Shown: positions 41,027 through 50,986, numbered from the stretch's first letter. The stretch: 64,000 nt of DNA from Micromonospora sp. CP22 (GCF_009712475.1 NZ_VCJO01000008.1:159671-223670), one strand, 5' to 3'. Notes: generated by a model not told the origin, from the sequence alone. Made by a program: numbers and translations.

Positions 41027-42107
41027 TCGAGACGCGGTTGGGGTGCGCCGGCTCCGGTTGGAACATGGTCAGCAGACTTTCGCCCTCGGCGACCACGGCG
41101 TCACGTTCGTCGGCAGTGAACGGGCGCAGCGGCGTGATCCGCAAGGTGGCCGCGCCGCCGTCGACGGTGACCGCCCAGGTGCCCGAGACCCGGCCGTCGA
41201 GCAGCAGGAAACGTGCGCCGGTGACGCTCAGCCCGCGATGCTCGGCGTCGATCACGCGGCTGCGGTCGTCGTAGCCGAGCACCGCGTTGTCGAACGCTGG
41301 CAGGAAACGGGGCGGTGCCGGGGTCTGCGGGTCGGGCAGCGCACCGTCGGGCACGTCGAGCAACTCGCGGCCACGCTCGTCGCGGAACGTACGCAAGGTG
41401 GGTCGCAGCCGTTGGACGGACTCCCGTAGCCCGCTCAACCCCGACCAGGCGCGGATGTCGGCGGTGGCCGCCGGACCGTACGCGGCGAGGTACCGCAGGA
41501 CCAACGCGTCGACCGCGTCCGGCGACTCCGGCCCCGGCGGGCGGCCCAGCCACGCCTCGACGGTGGTGTAATACGCGCGGGCGCGCTCGCCCCAGACGCC
41601 ACGAGGGGGCACCTGCACGAGCGGCACGAGGGTGCTGAGCGCGTCGCCCAGCGTGCGTGCCTGCACCCCCGGCCAACGGTCGACGATCTCGCGGGCCGCC
41701 TCGGTCAGCATGCGCGGCCGCTCCTCGAACAACGGTCGGCCCACCGCCGCCAACTCGTCGAGGTCGACACCGGGTAACGCCCGGCGCAACGTCGACCACA
41801 TGCGGGAGACCAGCATCGTCTGGTGCACCGGCCGCAGCGCGACGCAGTCGTCGGCGGTCACCAGGTGCAGGGTGCGCCGCATCAGCAGGGTGCGCACCGC
41901 CCGGCGGCTCAGCAGCAACTCGGCCAGCGCCGACGGCCGGAAGTCGACCAGTCGGCTCCACAACCCGGCGTACGGCTCCAGCGGTTCCTGCGCCTGCAAC
42001 CCCACCAGGTGTTCCACAGCGGAGGTGACCGGCATGTCGTGCCGCCGCAACAGCAGCTGACGGGCCAGTAATGCCCGGTTGAGGGCACGTTGGTCGAGCA
42101 CGCTCAT
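41013..42107 (-). CDS. Winged-helix protein, AlkZ-like DNA glycosylase family (HTH_42)
   Basis: 364 aa with tandem winged helices as in AlkZ/YcaQ interstrand-crosslink glycosylases. The LVGLQAQEPLEPY stretch contains the Q-x-Q catalytic motif of the family near residue 37. Segment RYLAAYGPAATADIRAWSGL is the second typical winged helix, and RVSGTWAV near the C terminus is conserved. AlkZ members in Streptomyces confer self-resistance to azinomycin-type crosslinkers; YcaQ-like ones repair alkylated bases. ATG 42107 is preferred over a start ten codons earlier. Confidence 0.85.
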   Translation of the reverse strand: MSVLDQRALNRALLARQLLLRRHDMPVTSAVEHLVGLQAQEPLEPYAGLWSRLVDFRPSALAELLLSRRAVRTLLMRRTLHLVTADDCVALRPVHQTMLVSRMWSTLRRALPGVDLDELAAVGRPLFEERPRMLTEAAREIVDRWPGVQARTLGDALSTLVPLVQVPPRGVWGERARAYYTTVEAWLGRPPGPESPDAVDALVLRYLAAYGPAATADIRAWSGLSGLRESVQRLRPTLRTFRDERGRELLDVPDGALPDPQTPAPPRFLPAFDNAVLGYDDRSRVIDAEHRGLSVTGARFLLLDGRVSGTWAVTVDGGAATLRITPLRPFTADERDAVVAEGESLLTMFQPEPAHPNRVSITKA

Positions 42108-42243
42108 GGCGGGGAGGCTAGCGCCCACCCCGGACATCTCTCCCGGCGTGGCTCACGCGACGAGCAGGCGCAGACCGAGTTCGGCGGTGTCGAGGGCGGG
42201 CGAGGCGAGCCGGGCCGAGACGAGCCGGGGTTACGCTGGCCGG

Positions 42244-42741
42244 GTGCGGTTGGTCATCATGGCAGACACCCACCTGCCGAAACGGGCCCGTGACCTGCCG
42301 TCCGGGCTGTGGGCTGCCGTCGACGCCGCCGACCTCGTCATCCATGCCGGTGACTGGGTCAGTGTCGCGCTCCTTGACGAGTTGGAGCGGCGCAGCGCCC
42401 GGCTGATCGGCGTCTACGGCAACAACGACGGTCCGGAACTGCGTGCCCGACTGCCGGAGGTCGCCCGGGTGGAGGTCGCCGGTCTGCGGCTCGCGGTGGT
42501 GCACGAGACCGGTCCGGCCAGCGGCCGGGAGCGGCGGTGCGCGGCCCGCTTCCCCGACCGCGACGTGCTGGTCTTCGGGCACTCCCACATCCCCTGGGAC
42601 AGCGAGGCGCCCGGCGGGCTGCGGTTGCTCAATCCCGGTTCGCCGACCGACCGGCGTCGCCAGCCGTACGCGACGTACCTCACCGCCGAGCTGGCCGACG
42701 GTCGGCTCGACGCCGTCACCCTGCACGAGGTGCCGCGCTGA
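42244..42741 (+). CDS. YfcE/MJ0936-type metallophosphoesterase
   Basis: 165 aa calcineurin-like phosphodiesterase. Metal ligands: MADTHLPK (DxH), IHAGDWV (GD), VYGNNDG (GNxD, here GNNDG), VVHETG and VFGHSHIPW (GHSH). All family ligands are present. Likely hydrolyses a small phosphodiester. GTG 42244 is used because the protein then begins VRLVIMADTH as expected; in-frame sequence further upstream has no support. Confidence 0.88.
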   Translation: MRLVIMADTHLPKRARDLPSGLWAAVDAADLVIHAGDWVSVALLDELERRSARLIGVYGNNDGPELRARLPEVARVEVAGLRLAVVHETGPASGRERRCAARFPDRDVLVFGHSHIPWDSEAPGGLRLLNPGSPTDRRRQPYATYLTAELADGRLDAVTLHEVPR

Positions 42742-42786
42742 CTCGGCACGAGGTGCCGCGCCGAGGGCGGGCATAGGCTGGGCGGC

Positions 42787-43071
42787 ATGCCGAAAGCCAT
42801 CTGGAACGACCTGGTCATCGCGGAGAGTCCGGACACCGTGGTGGTGGAGGGCAACCACTACTTCCCCCGAGCCGCGCTCCGCGACGACCTGCTGAGGGAC
42901 TCCGACACCCACACGTTCTGCCCGTGGAAGGGCACCGCGTCGTACTACACCCTGGCCCACGGCGGCCAGACCAGTGTGGATGCGGTCTGGTACTACCCGC
43001 AGCCGTTGCCCGAGGCCGAGATGGTCCGCGACCGGGTCGCCTTCTGGAAGGACGTCACGGTCGTCGACTGA
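42787..43071 (+). CDS. DUF427 domain protein
   Basis: 94 aa, a complete single DUF427 domain: VVVEGNHYFPRAAL, FCPWKGTASYY (the FCPWKG core), VWYYPQPLPEA and VAFWKDVTV. Common in actinomycetes, function unknown. Follows the phosphoesterase by 45 bp on the same strand. Confidence 0.9.
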   Translation: MPKAIWNDLVIAESPDTVVVEGNHYFPRAALRDDLLRDSDTHTFCPWKGTASYYTLAHGGQTSVDAVWYYPQPLPEAEMVRDRVAFWKDVTVVD

Positions 43072-43157
43072 CGCGCGCCGACCCGGTTCGTGACGTCGAC
43101 CGGGCGCAGCGGGTGCACCGCCGGCCAGAGCAGCCATCCGGTGACCGGACTCGGCTC

Positions 43158-43733
43158 TCAGCCGCGCCGGTGCCTGGTGATGCGCCGTACGCCGGCGTAG
43201 ACGAGTCCTCCGGCCAGCAGCCAGGGCGCCGCGACGACGATCGGGTCGAGCGGGTGGTGCACCCGGTCGGCACGCCGACCACGCGTTCGGGAGGCGAGGC
43301 CGTGATGGGAGAACTCGCTGCGCACTCCGGTCTCGGTGACCGGATTGTCGGGGCGGCGGGTGACCAGGGACCGCAGCGTGCTCTCGGCGGTGTCCACCCG
43401 GTCGGCGGCCAGCAGCAGCAGCCAGTGCGCGGCGCGCCCTTCGCTGTAGGTGCGGTAGGCGTACCTGCGCATCACCCCGGAGAGCCCGCGGGGCGGGCAG
43501 GAGGTGCCGAAGACGGGAGTGAGGAACTTGTGTTCGATCGACCTTTCCCGGGGCTGCCGCTCGGGCTGGCGCTCGGGGAACTGCCAGTGTGCGCCGGTGT
43601 GCTCCGGGTCGAATCTCTCCCGGGGCACCGAGGGGCGGTCCTTCGGGTCCAGGTCGACGCCCCAGCCGGGAATGCGGGCACGCAGCTGGTCGCTGGAGCG
43701 GGCCAGGGGCGGTTTGTCGGGCGTGTAGGGCAT
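43158..43733 (-). CDS. Hypothetical protein with C-terminal membrane anchor, linked to Zn-ADH
   Basis: 191 aa. N-terminal 115 residues hydrophilic, Pro/Arg-rich (PRERFDPEHTG, CPPRGLSGVMRRYAYRTYSEGRAAHWLLLLAADRVDT), ending in a single helix (IVVAAPWLLAGGLVYAG) and a basic tail, i.e. tail-anchored. No enzyme motif. 18 bp after the Zn-ADH stop, same strand; similar pairs occur beside formaldehyde-dehydrogenase-like ADHs, which is my recollection. Confidence 0.7.
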   Translation of the reverse strand: MPYTPDKPPLARSSDQLRARIPGWGVDLDPKDRPSVPRERFDPEHTGAHWQFPERQPERQPRERSIEHKFLTPVFGTSCPPRGLSGVMRRYAYRTYSEGRAAHWLLLLAADRVDTAESTLRSLVTRRPDNPVTETGVRSEFSHHGLASRTRGRRADRVHHPLDPIVVAAPWLLAGGLVYAGVRRITRHRRG

Positions 43734-43751
43734 CTCCGGCTCCCGGTCTGG

Positions 43752-44900
43752 TCAGGCGGTGTTCGGCACGATCAGCGGCTTGATGCAGCCGTCGAGCTTG
43801 GCCGAGAAGATGTGGTACGCCTCGGCGATGTGTTCCAGCGGAATCCGGTGGGTGATGATGTCGCTGGGCTTGAGGTAGCCGTTGCGGATGTGCTCGAACA
43901 GGCGTGGCCACTGGCGCTTCACCGGGCACTGGTTCGTCCTCAGGGTGAGCCCCTTGTTCATCGCGTCGCCGAACTTCACCGCGCTGAACATCGGCCCGTA
44001 GGCGCCCATCACCGAGATGGTGCCGCCCTTGCGTACCGAGTCGATCGCCCAGTTGAGGGCGACCGGTGACCCGCCCTGCAACTTGAGCTTCGCGGCGGTG
44101 ACGTGCTGGAGGAGGTTGCCGTCCGCCTCGGCTCCGACCGCGTCGATGGCCACGTCGGCACCGAGGTGGTCGGTGATCTTCTTGAGGTGTACGACGATGT
44201 CGTCGTACTCGGCGAAGTTGTAGGTCTCGGCGTGGGCGAACGAGGCGGCCTTCTCCAGCCGGTAGTCGAGATGGTCGATGACGATGACCCGACCGGCTCC
44301 CATGAGCCAGGCCGACTTCGCCGCGTACAGTCCCACCGGCCCCGCGCCGAAGACCACCACGACGTCGCCTTCGACGATGTCGCCGAGCTGCGCCCCGAAG
44401 TATCCGGTGGCGAGGGCGTCGGTGAGCATGACGGCGTCGTCGTCCGCCATCCACTCGGGAATGATGCTCGGACCGACGTCGGCGAAGGGCACCCGGACGT
44501 ACTCGGCCTGACCGCCGTCGTAGCCGCCGCAGGTGTGCGAGTAGCCGTAGATCCCGCCCACCGCCGTGGCGTTCGGGTTGACGTTGTGGCAGTTGCTGTA
44601 CAACCCCCGGGCGCAGTAGAAGCACGACCCGCAGAAGATGTTGAAGGGGACCATCACGCGGTCGTCGGGCCGCAGGTTCCGCACTGACGGGCCCACCTCG
44701 TCGACGACGCCGATGAACTCGTGACCGAAGGTCGTCCCGACTCGGGTGTCGGGCATCATGCCGTGGTAGAGGTGCAGGTCGGATCCGCAGATCGCCGCAC
44801 GCGTCACCCGTACGATCGCGTCGTTGGGGTGTTCGATCGACGGGCGGTCCTTCTCCTGCACCCGGATTCGGTACGGCCCGCGATAGACCATCGCCCGCAT
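43752..44900 (-). CDS. Zn-dependent alcohol/formaldehyde dehydrogenase-like (MDR family)
   Basis: 382 aa. Catalytic zinc ligands in AAICGSDLH (Cys) and FGHEFIG (His-Glu); structural zinc Cys cluster CGSCFYCARGLYSNC; NAD motif VVVFGAGPVGLYAA. The pattern and length match glutathione-independent formaldehyde dehydrogenase-like ADHs. ATG 44900 follows AGGAGG by 7 nt; open sequence upstream is noncoding. Divergent from the MFS gene by about 230 bp. Confidence 0.9.
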   Translation of the reverse strand: MRAMVYRGPYRIRVQEKDRPSIEHPNDAIVRVTRAAICGSDLHLYHGMMPDTRVGTTFGHEFIGVVDEVGPSVRNLRPDDRVMVPFNIFCGSCFYCARGLYSNCHNVNPNATAVGGIYGYSHTCGGYDGGQAEYVRVPFADVGPSIIPEWMADDDAVMLTDALATGYFGAQLGDIVEGDVVVVFGAGPVGLYAAKSAWLMGAGRVIVIDHLDYRLEKAASFAHAETYNFAEYDDIVVHLKKITDHLGADVAIDAVGAEADGNLLQHVTAAKLKLQGGSPVALNWAIDSVRKGGTISVMGAYGPMFSAVKFGDAMNKGLTLRTNQCPVKRQWPRLFEHIRNGYLKPSDIITHRIPLEHIAEAYHIFSAKLDGCIKPLIVPNTA

Positions 44901-45128
44901 CGACTCGCCTCCTGGACCAGATCCGGCGGATCTCATCGGCCTCGATCCGTCCGCTTCCTCACCTGGTACCCGGACGTCTGGCCGACAAACTGACGACCGG
45001 TGAAGCCCGGGGGAGTGACCCCACCTTCGTCCTAGGACGGCTTGGCGGTTGTGCGGCGGCACGCACCGCGGCCCCCGGTCCACCACTCACCCGAGGTGAT
45101 CTACGGTGGCAGTCGAGGAGCGCAGACC

Positions 45129-46349
45129 ATGTCACGACCTGGGGCACAGCGAGCCCTGATCGCCGCCGTCCAGGTGCTCAGCCTGGCGGTGTGGTTCTCG
45201 GCCTCGGCCGTGGTGCCGGCGCTGCGCGAGGCGTGGCAGATCAGCGCGACCGCGTCGGTGTGGCTGACCGCGTCCGTCCAACTCGGGTTCGTCGCCGGTG
45301 CCGTCACGTCGACCCTGCTGAACCTGGCCGACCGGACGAGGCCGCACCTGTTGATGGCCGGTTGCGCGACGCTCGCCGCCGCCTGCACCGGCGTCTTCGC
45401 CCTCACCGTCGACGGGCTGGCCGGGGCCATTCCGCTGCGGTTCCTCACCGGGGTCTTCCTGGCCGGGGTGTATCCGGTCGGCATGAAGCTGACCGGCTCC
45501 TGGGTGCCCCCGGCCCGCCGGGGGCTCGCGTTCGGCGTCATGATCGGCGCGCTGACTCTCGGCTCGGCGCTACCGCACCTGATCGGCGGGTTGGGCGACC
45601 TGCCGTGGCGCGGCGTGATGGGCACGGCGGCCGGGAGCGCGCTGCTCGGCGCGGTGGTGTCGGTGACCCTCGTACGCGAAGGTCCGCAGTTCGCCCCGGG
45701 CCCGCCGCCGCGCCCGTACCCCCGGTACGCCCTGGCGATGTTCCGCCAGCGTGGTCCCCGGCTGGTGAACCTGGGCTACTTCGGGCACATGTGGGAGCTG
45801 TACGCGCTGTGGACCTGGCTGCCGAGCTTCCTGATCGCGGGTACGGCGGCCCGGACAGGTCGGGACGACGCGAACGTCAGCCTGCTCGCGTTCCTGGCCA
45901 TCGGCCTGGCCGGGGTCGCCGGATGTCTGGCCGGCGGATGGGCCGCCGACCGGTTCGGACGCCCCCGGGCCGCGTTCACCGCCCTGCTGGTCAGTGGCGT
46001 CTGCTGTCTGGTCTCACCCCTGTTCTTCACCGCGCCGCCCGCCGCCGTCGTGCTGCTGGGCGTGGTGTGGGGCGCCGCGGTGATCGCGGATTCCGGTGTC
46101 TTCTCGACCGCCCTGAGCGAGGTCGCCGACCGGCGGTACGTCGGCACCGCGCTCACCGCGCAGACGGCCATCGGTTTCGCCCTCACCGTCGTCACCATCC
46201 AGCTGGTACCCGTCCTGGCCGACGAGGTCGGCTGGCGTTGGGCGTTCCTGCTGCTCGCCCCCGGCCCGCTCGTCGGTGCGCTCGCCATGCGGGCGTTCGG
46301 TCACCAACCCCCGCGAGTAGCGGGGGCGGCTCGCGTCAGGGGACGCTGA
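45129..46349 (+). CDS. MFS transporter
   Basis: 406 aa with about 12 helices. Signature between TM2 and TM3 is weak, but AADRFGRPRA between TM8 and TM9 and ALREAWQ/SVWLTASVQLGF match nitrate/CynX-type MFS. ATG 45129 follows GAGGAG. Convergent with and overlapping the IclR gene by 14 bp. Substrate unknown; not evidently part of the catabolic operon behind it. Confidence 0.88.
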   Translation: MSRPGAQRALIAAVQVLSLAVWFSASAVVPALREAWQISATASVWLTASVQLGFVAGAVTSTLLNLADRTRPHLLMAGCATLAAACTGVFALTVDGLAGAIPLRFLTGVFLAGVYPVGMKLTGSWVPPARRGLAFGVMIGALTLGSALPHLIGGLGDLPWRGVMGTAAGSALLGAVVSVTLVREGPQFAPGPPPRPYPRYALAMFRQRGPRLVNLGYFGHMWELYALWTWLPSFLIAGTAARTGRDDANVSLLAFLAIGLAGVAGCLAGGWAADRFGRPRAAFTALLVSGVCCLVSPLFFTAPPAAVVLLGVVWGAAVIADSGVFSTALSEVADRRYVGTALTAQTAIGFALTVVTIQLVPVLADEVGWRWAFLLLAPGPLVGALAMRAFGHQPPRVAGAARVRGR

Positions 46350-47097
46350 AGGCCCGGCGGTCGAGTCGGGCTTCGATGGCCTGGGCGGCCGTGCGGAGCG
46401 CGGTCTGTAGTCGGCTCTGTTCGAGAGCCCGGTGCTCCGAGTCGGAGGGGACCGAGATCGCGGCGATCACCCGACCGGCCCGATCGTGCAGGCCGGTGGC
46501 GATGCACGAGACGCCGATCTGCCGCTCCTCGCGGTCGTACGCGAAGCCGGTCCGTCGTACGTCGGCGAGTTCGGCGCGGAGCAGGGCGGGCGACGTACGG
46601 GTGTACCTGGTCAGTGGCCGTAGTCCCTGTGCGATGACCTGCTCGACCACCGATTCCGGCGCACCGGCCAGGAGGATCTTGCCGAGTCCGGTCGCGTAGA
46701 GCGGGTTGCGGGTGCCCGGTCGGCTGCGTACCCGCCCGTCGGCATGGCTGATTTTGAGCAGGTAGATCAGCTCGGTGCCGTCACGTACTGCGAGATGCGC
46801 CTGGAGGCCGGTCTCGGCGACGAGGCGTTCCATGGGGACCTGGGCCTGCTCGGTCAATGCGCGCAGTAGTGGCACCTGAGTGCCGATCTCGAACATCCAG
46901 ATCGACAACCGGTACTGTCCGCCGTCGGTTCGTTCGACGGCACCAGCGGCGTTGAGGCTCACCAAGAGCCGGTGTGCGCTTGCTTTCGTCATGCCCAGCA
47001 GCTCTGCGCACTGGCTGACGCCGATCTGCCGATGGGTCCGGAACAAATCGAGGATCCGGAATGCCTTCAATACGGTGAGTGACGGGTCTGTGCTCAT
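46336..47097 (-). CDS. IclR-family transcriptional regulator
   Basis: 253 aa. N-terminal winged helix: LTVLKAFRILDLFRTH, ISQ-type helix VSQCAELLGMTKASAHRLL; C-terminal effector domain with GTRNPLYATGLGKILLA and FAYDREERQIGVSCIATGL, as usual for IclR. AGGAGAG precedes ATG 47097. It is divergent from the ten-gene catabolic operon at 47288 and is its probable regulator, responding to a pathway acid. Confidence 0.93.
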   Translation of the reverse strand: MSTDPSLTVLKAFRILDLFRTHRQIGVSQCAELLGMTKASAHRLLVSLNAAGAVERTDGGQYRLSIWMFEIGTQVPLLRALTEQAQVPMERLVAETGLQAHLAVRDGTELIYLLKISHADGRVRSRPGTRNPLYATGLGKILLAGAPESVVEQVIAQGLRPLTRYTRTSPALLRAELADVRRTGFAYDREERQIGVSCIATGLHDRAGRVIAAISVPSDSEHRALEQSRLQTALRTAAQAIEARLDRRAFSVP

Positions 47098-47155
47098 GTC
47101 GCGCTCTCTCCTGCCTTCGAGGGTTGACTACGGAGAGTGATTTTTTGTGGGGGAT

Positions 47156-47172
47156 GTTGTCGACTTGGCAAC
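47156..47172. promoter_or_regulatory. Candidate IclR operator 1
   Basis: GTTGTC, 5-nt spacer, GGCAAC: a near-perfect inverted repeat (one mismatch) in the 190-bp divergent region, 59 bp upstream of the IclR start. The size fits an IclR-family site. Confidence 0.35.
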
Positions 47173-47206
47173 CAGAAATTTACGAAGACCATCTCGCAAT
47201 CCGATA

Positions 47207-47220
47207 CGTATTCATATACG
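47207..47220. promoter_or_regulatory. Candidate IclR operator 2 / promoter element
   Basis: CGTAT-TCAT-ATACG, perfect 5-bp arms in the only A/T-rich patch of the region, 68 bp upstream of the rraA-like ATG. TTTACG (47179-47184) upstream could be a -35. Confidence 0.35.
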
Positions 47221-47287
47221 ACCCCGGGCTTGAAGCGCCATAGTCCCAGCCAGCGGCCGTGGACGGAGCGCACTCGAAGGGGAGCCA

Positions 47288-47998
47288 ATGTTCAAGAGCA
47301 TCAATCGAGTATCTGAACGGGTGTCACTCAGCGTGCGTGAGCGGCTCGGTCAGATCGACACAGCCACGCTGTCGGACGCGATGGGCCGTCACGGAGCGAT
47401 GTCACACCGCATGCGGCCGTTGGACATCGATCGCAAGCTCGTCGGTACTGCCGTCACGGTGCACTGCCCGGAGGGCGACAACCTGATGGTGCACAAGGCG
47501 CTGCAACTCGGCGAGCCGGGCGACGTGTTGGTGGTCGACACGGGCGGCACCTACGACGCCACCGTCCTCGGGCGCAACATGTCGCTGTTCGCCCAGCGTG
47601 TCGGCTTCGCCGGAGCGGTGATCGACGGCAGCGTCCGCGACCGGTCCGGCATCATGGCCATCGGATTTCCCGTCTTCTGCGTCGGGATCGTGCCCCGCTC
47701 CGCGGTGAAGCACGCGGTGGGCGCGGTGAACGTGGCCATCACCTGTGCGGGCGTGGTCGTCCAGCCGGGCGACGTGATCGTCGGTGACGAGGACGGCGTG
47801 GTCGTGGTCCCACGCACGATCGCCGAACAGGTCGCCGACGCCGCCGAGGAGCGCCTCCGGATGGAGGAGCAGCAGAAGCGCGACGTGCAGGACGAGGACC
47901 TTCCGTTGGAAATCCTCTACGGACGGACCTGGGTCGACGAACGCATGCGACCGGCACTGGACGAGCCGTTCCAGATCCCGGGAAGCCTGCCCTCATGA
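47288..47998 (+). CDS. RraA/HMG-aldolase-family protein
   Basis: 236 aa. RraA-like fold used by 4-hydroxy-4-methyl-2-oxoglutarate / 4-carboxy-4-hydroxy-2-oxoadipate aldolases: [22 protein letters not shown] (the Arg-Asp pair for pyruvate enolate and metal), and [20 protein letters not shown]. In a catabolic operon this points to an aldolase or decarboxylase rather than an RNase E regulator. AAGGGGAG precedes ATG 47288. Its stop overlaps the next start (ATGA). First gene of the operon. Confidence 0.88.
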   Translation: MFKSINRVSERVSLSVRERLGQIDTATLSDAMGRHGAMSHRMRPLDIDRKLVGTAVTVHCPEGDNLMVHKALQLGEPGDVLVVDTGGTYDATVLGRNMSLFAQRVGFAGAVIDGSVRDRSGIMAIGFPVFCVGIVPRSAVKHAVGAVNVAITCAGVVVQPGDVIVGDEDGVVVVPRTIAEQVADAAEERLRMEEQQKRDVQDEDLPLEILYGRTWVDERMRPALDEPFQIPGSLPS

Positions 47999-48894
47999 GT
48001 CTTCCTGTGGCGATCGTGGGATCCGGCAACATCGGCACCGATCTCATGGTCAAGATCCACCGTTCCGCGGACCTTGAACTGGTGGCCATGGTCGGCGTCG
48101 ATCCCGCCTCCGAGGGCCTCGCCCAGGCCCGACGGACCGGCGTGCCGGCCTCCTCAGGCGGGGTCGACTGGCTGTTGACCCTGGACCCGCTGCCCGCGCT
48201 CGTCTTCGAGGCGACCTCCGCGTCTGCGCACCTGGCCCATCACTCCCGCTACGCCGATGCGGGAATCCAGGCGATCGACCTCACCCCGGCGGCCGTCGGC
48301 CCGTTCGTCGTGCCGTCGGTCAACCTCGACCAGCATCTGACCGCGCCGAACGTCAACATGATCACCTGTGGGGGCCAGGCCACCATCCCGATCGTCGCGG
48401 CGATCTCGGCAGTCACGCCGGTCAGCTACGCGGAGATCGTCGCCTCCATCGCGTCCCGGTCGGCCGGTCCGGGAACCCGGGCCAACATCGACGAGTTCAC
48501 CACCACCACCGCTCGAGGCGTGGAGTTGATCGGCGGCGCCCAATCCGGCAAGGCGATCATCATCCTCAACCCGGTCGATCCGCCCATGATCATGCGCGAC
48601 ACCGTCTACTGTGCCGTCGACCCCGATGCCGACCGGGCCCGGATCAGCGAGTCGGTCCACCAAATGGTCCAGCGGGTGGCCGACTACGTGCCGGGCTATC
48701 GGCTGGCGGCCCCGCCGCAGTTCGACGACCCCCGCCCCGGCTGGCAGGGCCGGGCCCGGGTGACGGTCCTGTTGGAGGTCGAGGGCAACGGCGACCATCT
48801 GCCGCCGTACGCCGGCAACCTCGACATCATGACCGCGGCCGCGACCGCGGTGGGGGAGCGGATCGCGGCGGCGCGGGCGGGGGTGGCGTCGTGA
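47995..48894 (+). CDS. Acylating acetaldehyde dehydrogenase (MhpF/BphJ type)
   Basis: 299 aa. NAD site [14 protein letters not shown], catalytic Cys in [13 protein letters not shown], and [16 protein letters not shown] at the end: the full signature of CoA-acylating acetaldehyde (propanal) dehydrogenases that channel aldehyde from the partner aldolase. Converts acetaldehyde, NAD+ and CoA to acetyl-CoA. Its stop overlaps the aldolase start (GTGA), as in mhpFE and bphJI operons. Confidence 0.93.
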   Translation: MSLPVAIVGSGNIGTDLMVKIHRSADLELVAMVGVDPASEGLAQARRTGVPASSGGVDWLLTLDPLPALVFEATSASAHLAHHSRYADAGIQAIDLTPAAVGPFVVPSVNLDQHLTAPNVNMITCGGQATIPIVAAISAVTPVSYAEIVASIASRSAGPGTRANIDEFTTTTARGVELIGGAQSGKAIIILNPVDPPMIMRDTVYCAVDPDADRARISESVHQMVQRVADYVPGYRLAAPPQFDDPRPGWQGRARVTVLLEVEGNGDHLPPYAGNLDIMTAAATAVGERIAAARAGVAS

Positions 48895-49964
48895 CCGGCC
48901 CGCAGGTTCGCCTCACCGACACCACGTTGCGCGACGGCAGCCACGCCATGCGCCACCAGTTCCGACCCGACCACGTGCGGTCGACCGTCCGGGCGTTGCG
49001 CGCGGCGCGGGTACCGGTGATCGAGGTGACACACGGCGACGGCCTCGCCGGATCCTCCTTCAACTACGGCTTCTCCGCGACCCCGGAGCTGCACCTGATC
49101 GACGTCGCCGTCGCCGAGGCCGGTCCGGCCCTGATCGCGGCGCTGCTGCTGCCCGGAGTGGGCACCGTCGAGCAGCTCCGCGCGGCGGTCGACCACGGTG
49201 TCGGCCTGATCCGGGTCGCCACCCACTGCACGGAGGCCGACATCGCCAGCCAGCATCTCGGGCTCGCCCGCTCGCTCGGCGTCGAGACGGTCGGCTTCCT
49301 GATGATGTCCCACATGATCGAGCCGGCGCGGCTGGCTCGCCAGGCCCGGATCATGGCCGACGCCGGAGCACAGTGCGTCTACGTCGTCGACTCCGCGGGC
49401 GCACTGCTGCCCGACGACACCACCGCGCGGGTGGCGGCGTTGCACGCGGAACTCGGCACGGACGCGCAGGTCGGATTCCACGGCCACAACAACCTCGCCA
49501 TGGGGGTAGCCAACTCGGTCGCCGCGGTCCGCGCGGGTGCGCGGCAGATCGACGGTGCGACCCGGGCGCTGGGCGCCGGTGCCGGCAACTCGCCGACCGA
49601 GGTGCTCACGGCCGTCTTCGACCGGCTCGGCATCGACACCGGAGTCGACCTCGGGCTGGTCCTGGACGCCGCCGAGGAGACGGTCGCGCCCTACATCGAA
49701 CGAGAGCCGGTGATGGACCGGGCGTCGATCGTCATGGGATATGCCGGCGTCTACTCCAGCTTTCTGCTGCATGCCGAACGGGCTGCCCACCGCTACGGCG
49801 TGCCCAGCCACGAGATTCTCCGCGAAGCCGGCCGGCGCCGATACGTGGGTGGTCAGGAGGACCTCCTGATCGACGTGGCGGTGGCGCTGGCGGAAGACCG
49901 TTCCCGAGCACACCCGACTGACCCCACCGACAGAGAGGTCGCCCACAATGACCCAACCTCGTAG
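48891..49964 (+). CDS. 4-Hydroxy-2-oxovalerate aldolase (MhpE/BphI/DmpG type)
   Basis: 357 aa HMGL-like TIM barrel. Metal-binding Asp and Arg in [15 protein letters not shown], HxH metal ligands in [17 protein letters not shown]-terminal channel domain from about residue 265 that docks the dehydrogenase. Cleaves 4-hydroxy-2-oxo acids to pyruvate plus an aldehyde. GTG 48891. Its 3' end overlaps the binding-protein gene by 17 bp. Confidence 0.93.
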   Translation: MTGPQVRLTDTTLRDGSHAMRHQFRPDHVRSTVRALRAARVPVIEVTHGDGLAGSSFNYGFSATPELHLIDVAVAEAGPALIAALLLPGVGTVEQLRAAVDHGVGLIRVATHCTEADIASQHLGLARSLGVETVGFLMMSHMIEPARLARQARIMADAGAQCVYVVDSAGALLPDDTTARVAALHAELGTDAQVGFHGHNNLAMGVANSVAAVRAGARQIDGATRALGAGAGNSPTEVLTAVFDRLGIDTGVDLGLVLDAAEETVAPYIEREPVMDRASIVMGYAGVYSSFLLHAERAAHRYGVPSHEILREAGRRRYVGGQEDLLIDVAVALAEDRSRAHPTDPTDREVAHNDPTS

Positions 49965-50973
49965 ATACCTGGCTGCCGCCGCGCTGGTCACCCTGCTGAC
50001 GCTCAGCGCCTGCGGCGACGGAGGCGGCGCACCCCGAGAGGTCGCCGCGCCGGACAACCTGGAGAGTGCCGCCAAGGAGGAAGGCACCGTCACGCTCTAC
50101 AGCTCGGTCGAGGAGGAGGCGACGGCCGCCTTCGCCAAGTCCTTCACCGACAGGTACGGCATCAAGGTCGAGGTCGTCCGACTGACCAGTGCACAGCTGG
50201 CCCAGCGATTCTCGGCCGAGGCGCAGGCCGGCGCGCCGGCTGCCGACGCCCTGTTGATCTCCCGTACCGGCTTCACCACCGAGGCGATCACGAACGGCTG
50301 GCTGGTGCCGTTGGCCGACGCCGGTCTGCCGGACTTTCCCGGTGGGCTGGACCCCCGGTTCGTACTTCCCGACGAGGGCACCGCCATTTCGATCATCCAG
50401 CCGGCCGGCATGGCCTACAACACCGACCTGGTACCCGCGAACGAGGCTCCGAAGACCTGGGAGGACCTGCTCGACCCCAAGTGGCGCGGCAAGATCGCCA
50501 TCCCGGATCCGGCCTCGTCCGCCTCGTACATCGGGGAGTGGCTGGTGGTGGCCGAGGCCAGCGGACCCGACTTCCTGGAACGGTTCGGCGCCCAGGACCT
50601 GAAGAAGTACGCCAGCGGGGTGCCGGCAGCTGCGGCCGTGGCCGCCGGTGAGGCGGCGTTCTGTGTGATGGGCCTGGGCTCGCACATCGCCGACCCGAAG
50701 GAGAAGGGCGCGCCCATCGAGTTCGTGGCCCCGGAGCTGACCAGCGGGGCGGAGGTCGTCCCGGGTGTCGCGGCCAACGGCCGGAATCCGAACGCCGCCC
50801 GTCTGCTGGTGCAGTACGCGCTCTCCAAGGAGGGCAGTGTGACCCTGGCCGACGCCGCCGGAGCCGTCTCCCCGTACGACACCGGGAAGCTCCCGGGTCA
50901 GTACGTCTCACCGGACCTGGCCGGGGCCGGGACACAGCAGGCATCGGTACTCGCCCGTCTCGGGCTGAGCTGA
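49948..50973 (+). CDS. ABC transporter substrate-binding lipoprotein (FbpA/PhnS-like)
   Basis: 341 aa. Signal peptide with lipobox LSAC at about residue 22, then the type-II periplasmic fold: [51 protein letters not shown]. This [13 protein letters not shown] motif marks the iron(III)/2-aminoethylphosphonate/putrescine-like binding family. No Tyr pair typical of ferric ion ligands is evident, so an organic anion is more likely than iron in this catabolic context (inference). Confidence 0.9.
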   Translation: MTQPRRYLAAAALVTLLTLSACGDGGGAPREVAAPDNLESAAKEEGTVTLYSSVEEEATAAFAKSFTDRYGIKVEVVRLTSAQLAQRFSAEAQAGAPAADALLISRTGFTTEAITNGWLVPLADAGLPDFPGGLDPRFVLPDEGTAISIIQPAGMAYNTDLVPANEAPKTWEDLLDPKWRGKIAIPDPASSASYIGEWLVVAEASGPDFLERFGAQDLKKYASGVPAAAAVAAGEAAFCVMGLGSHIADPKEKGAPIEFVAPELTSGAEVVPGVAANGRNPNAARLLVQYALSKEGSVTLADAAGAVSPYDTGKLPGQYVSPDLAGAGTQQASVLARLGLS

Positions 50974-50986
50974 TGGGTGTGCCGCG

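Noticed and set aside
42118..44625. 835-aa minus-strand frame
   Set aside because: Overlaps the ADH and DUF427/phosphoesterase genes in another frame; product is Arg/Gly-rich nonsense.
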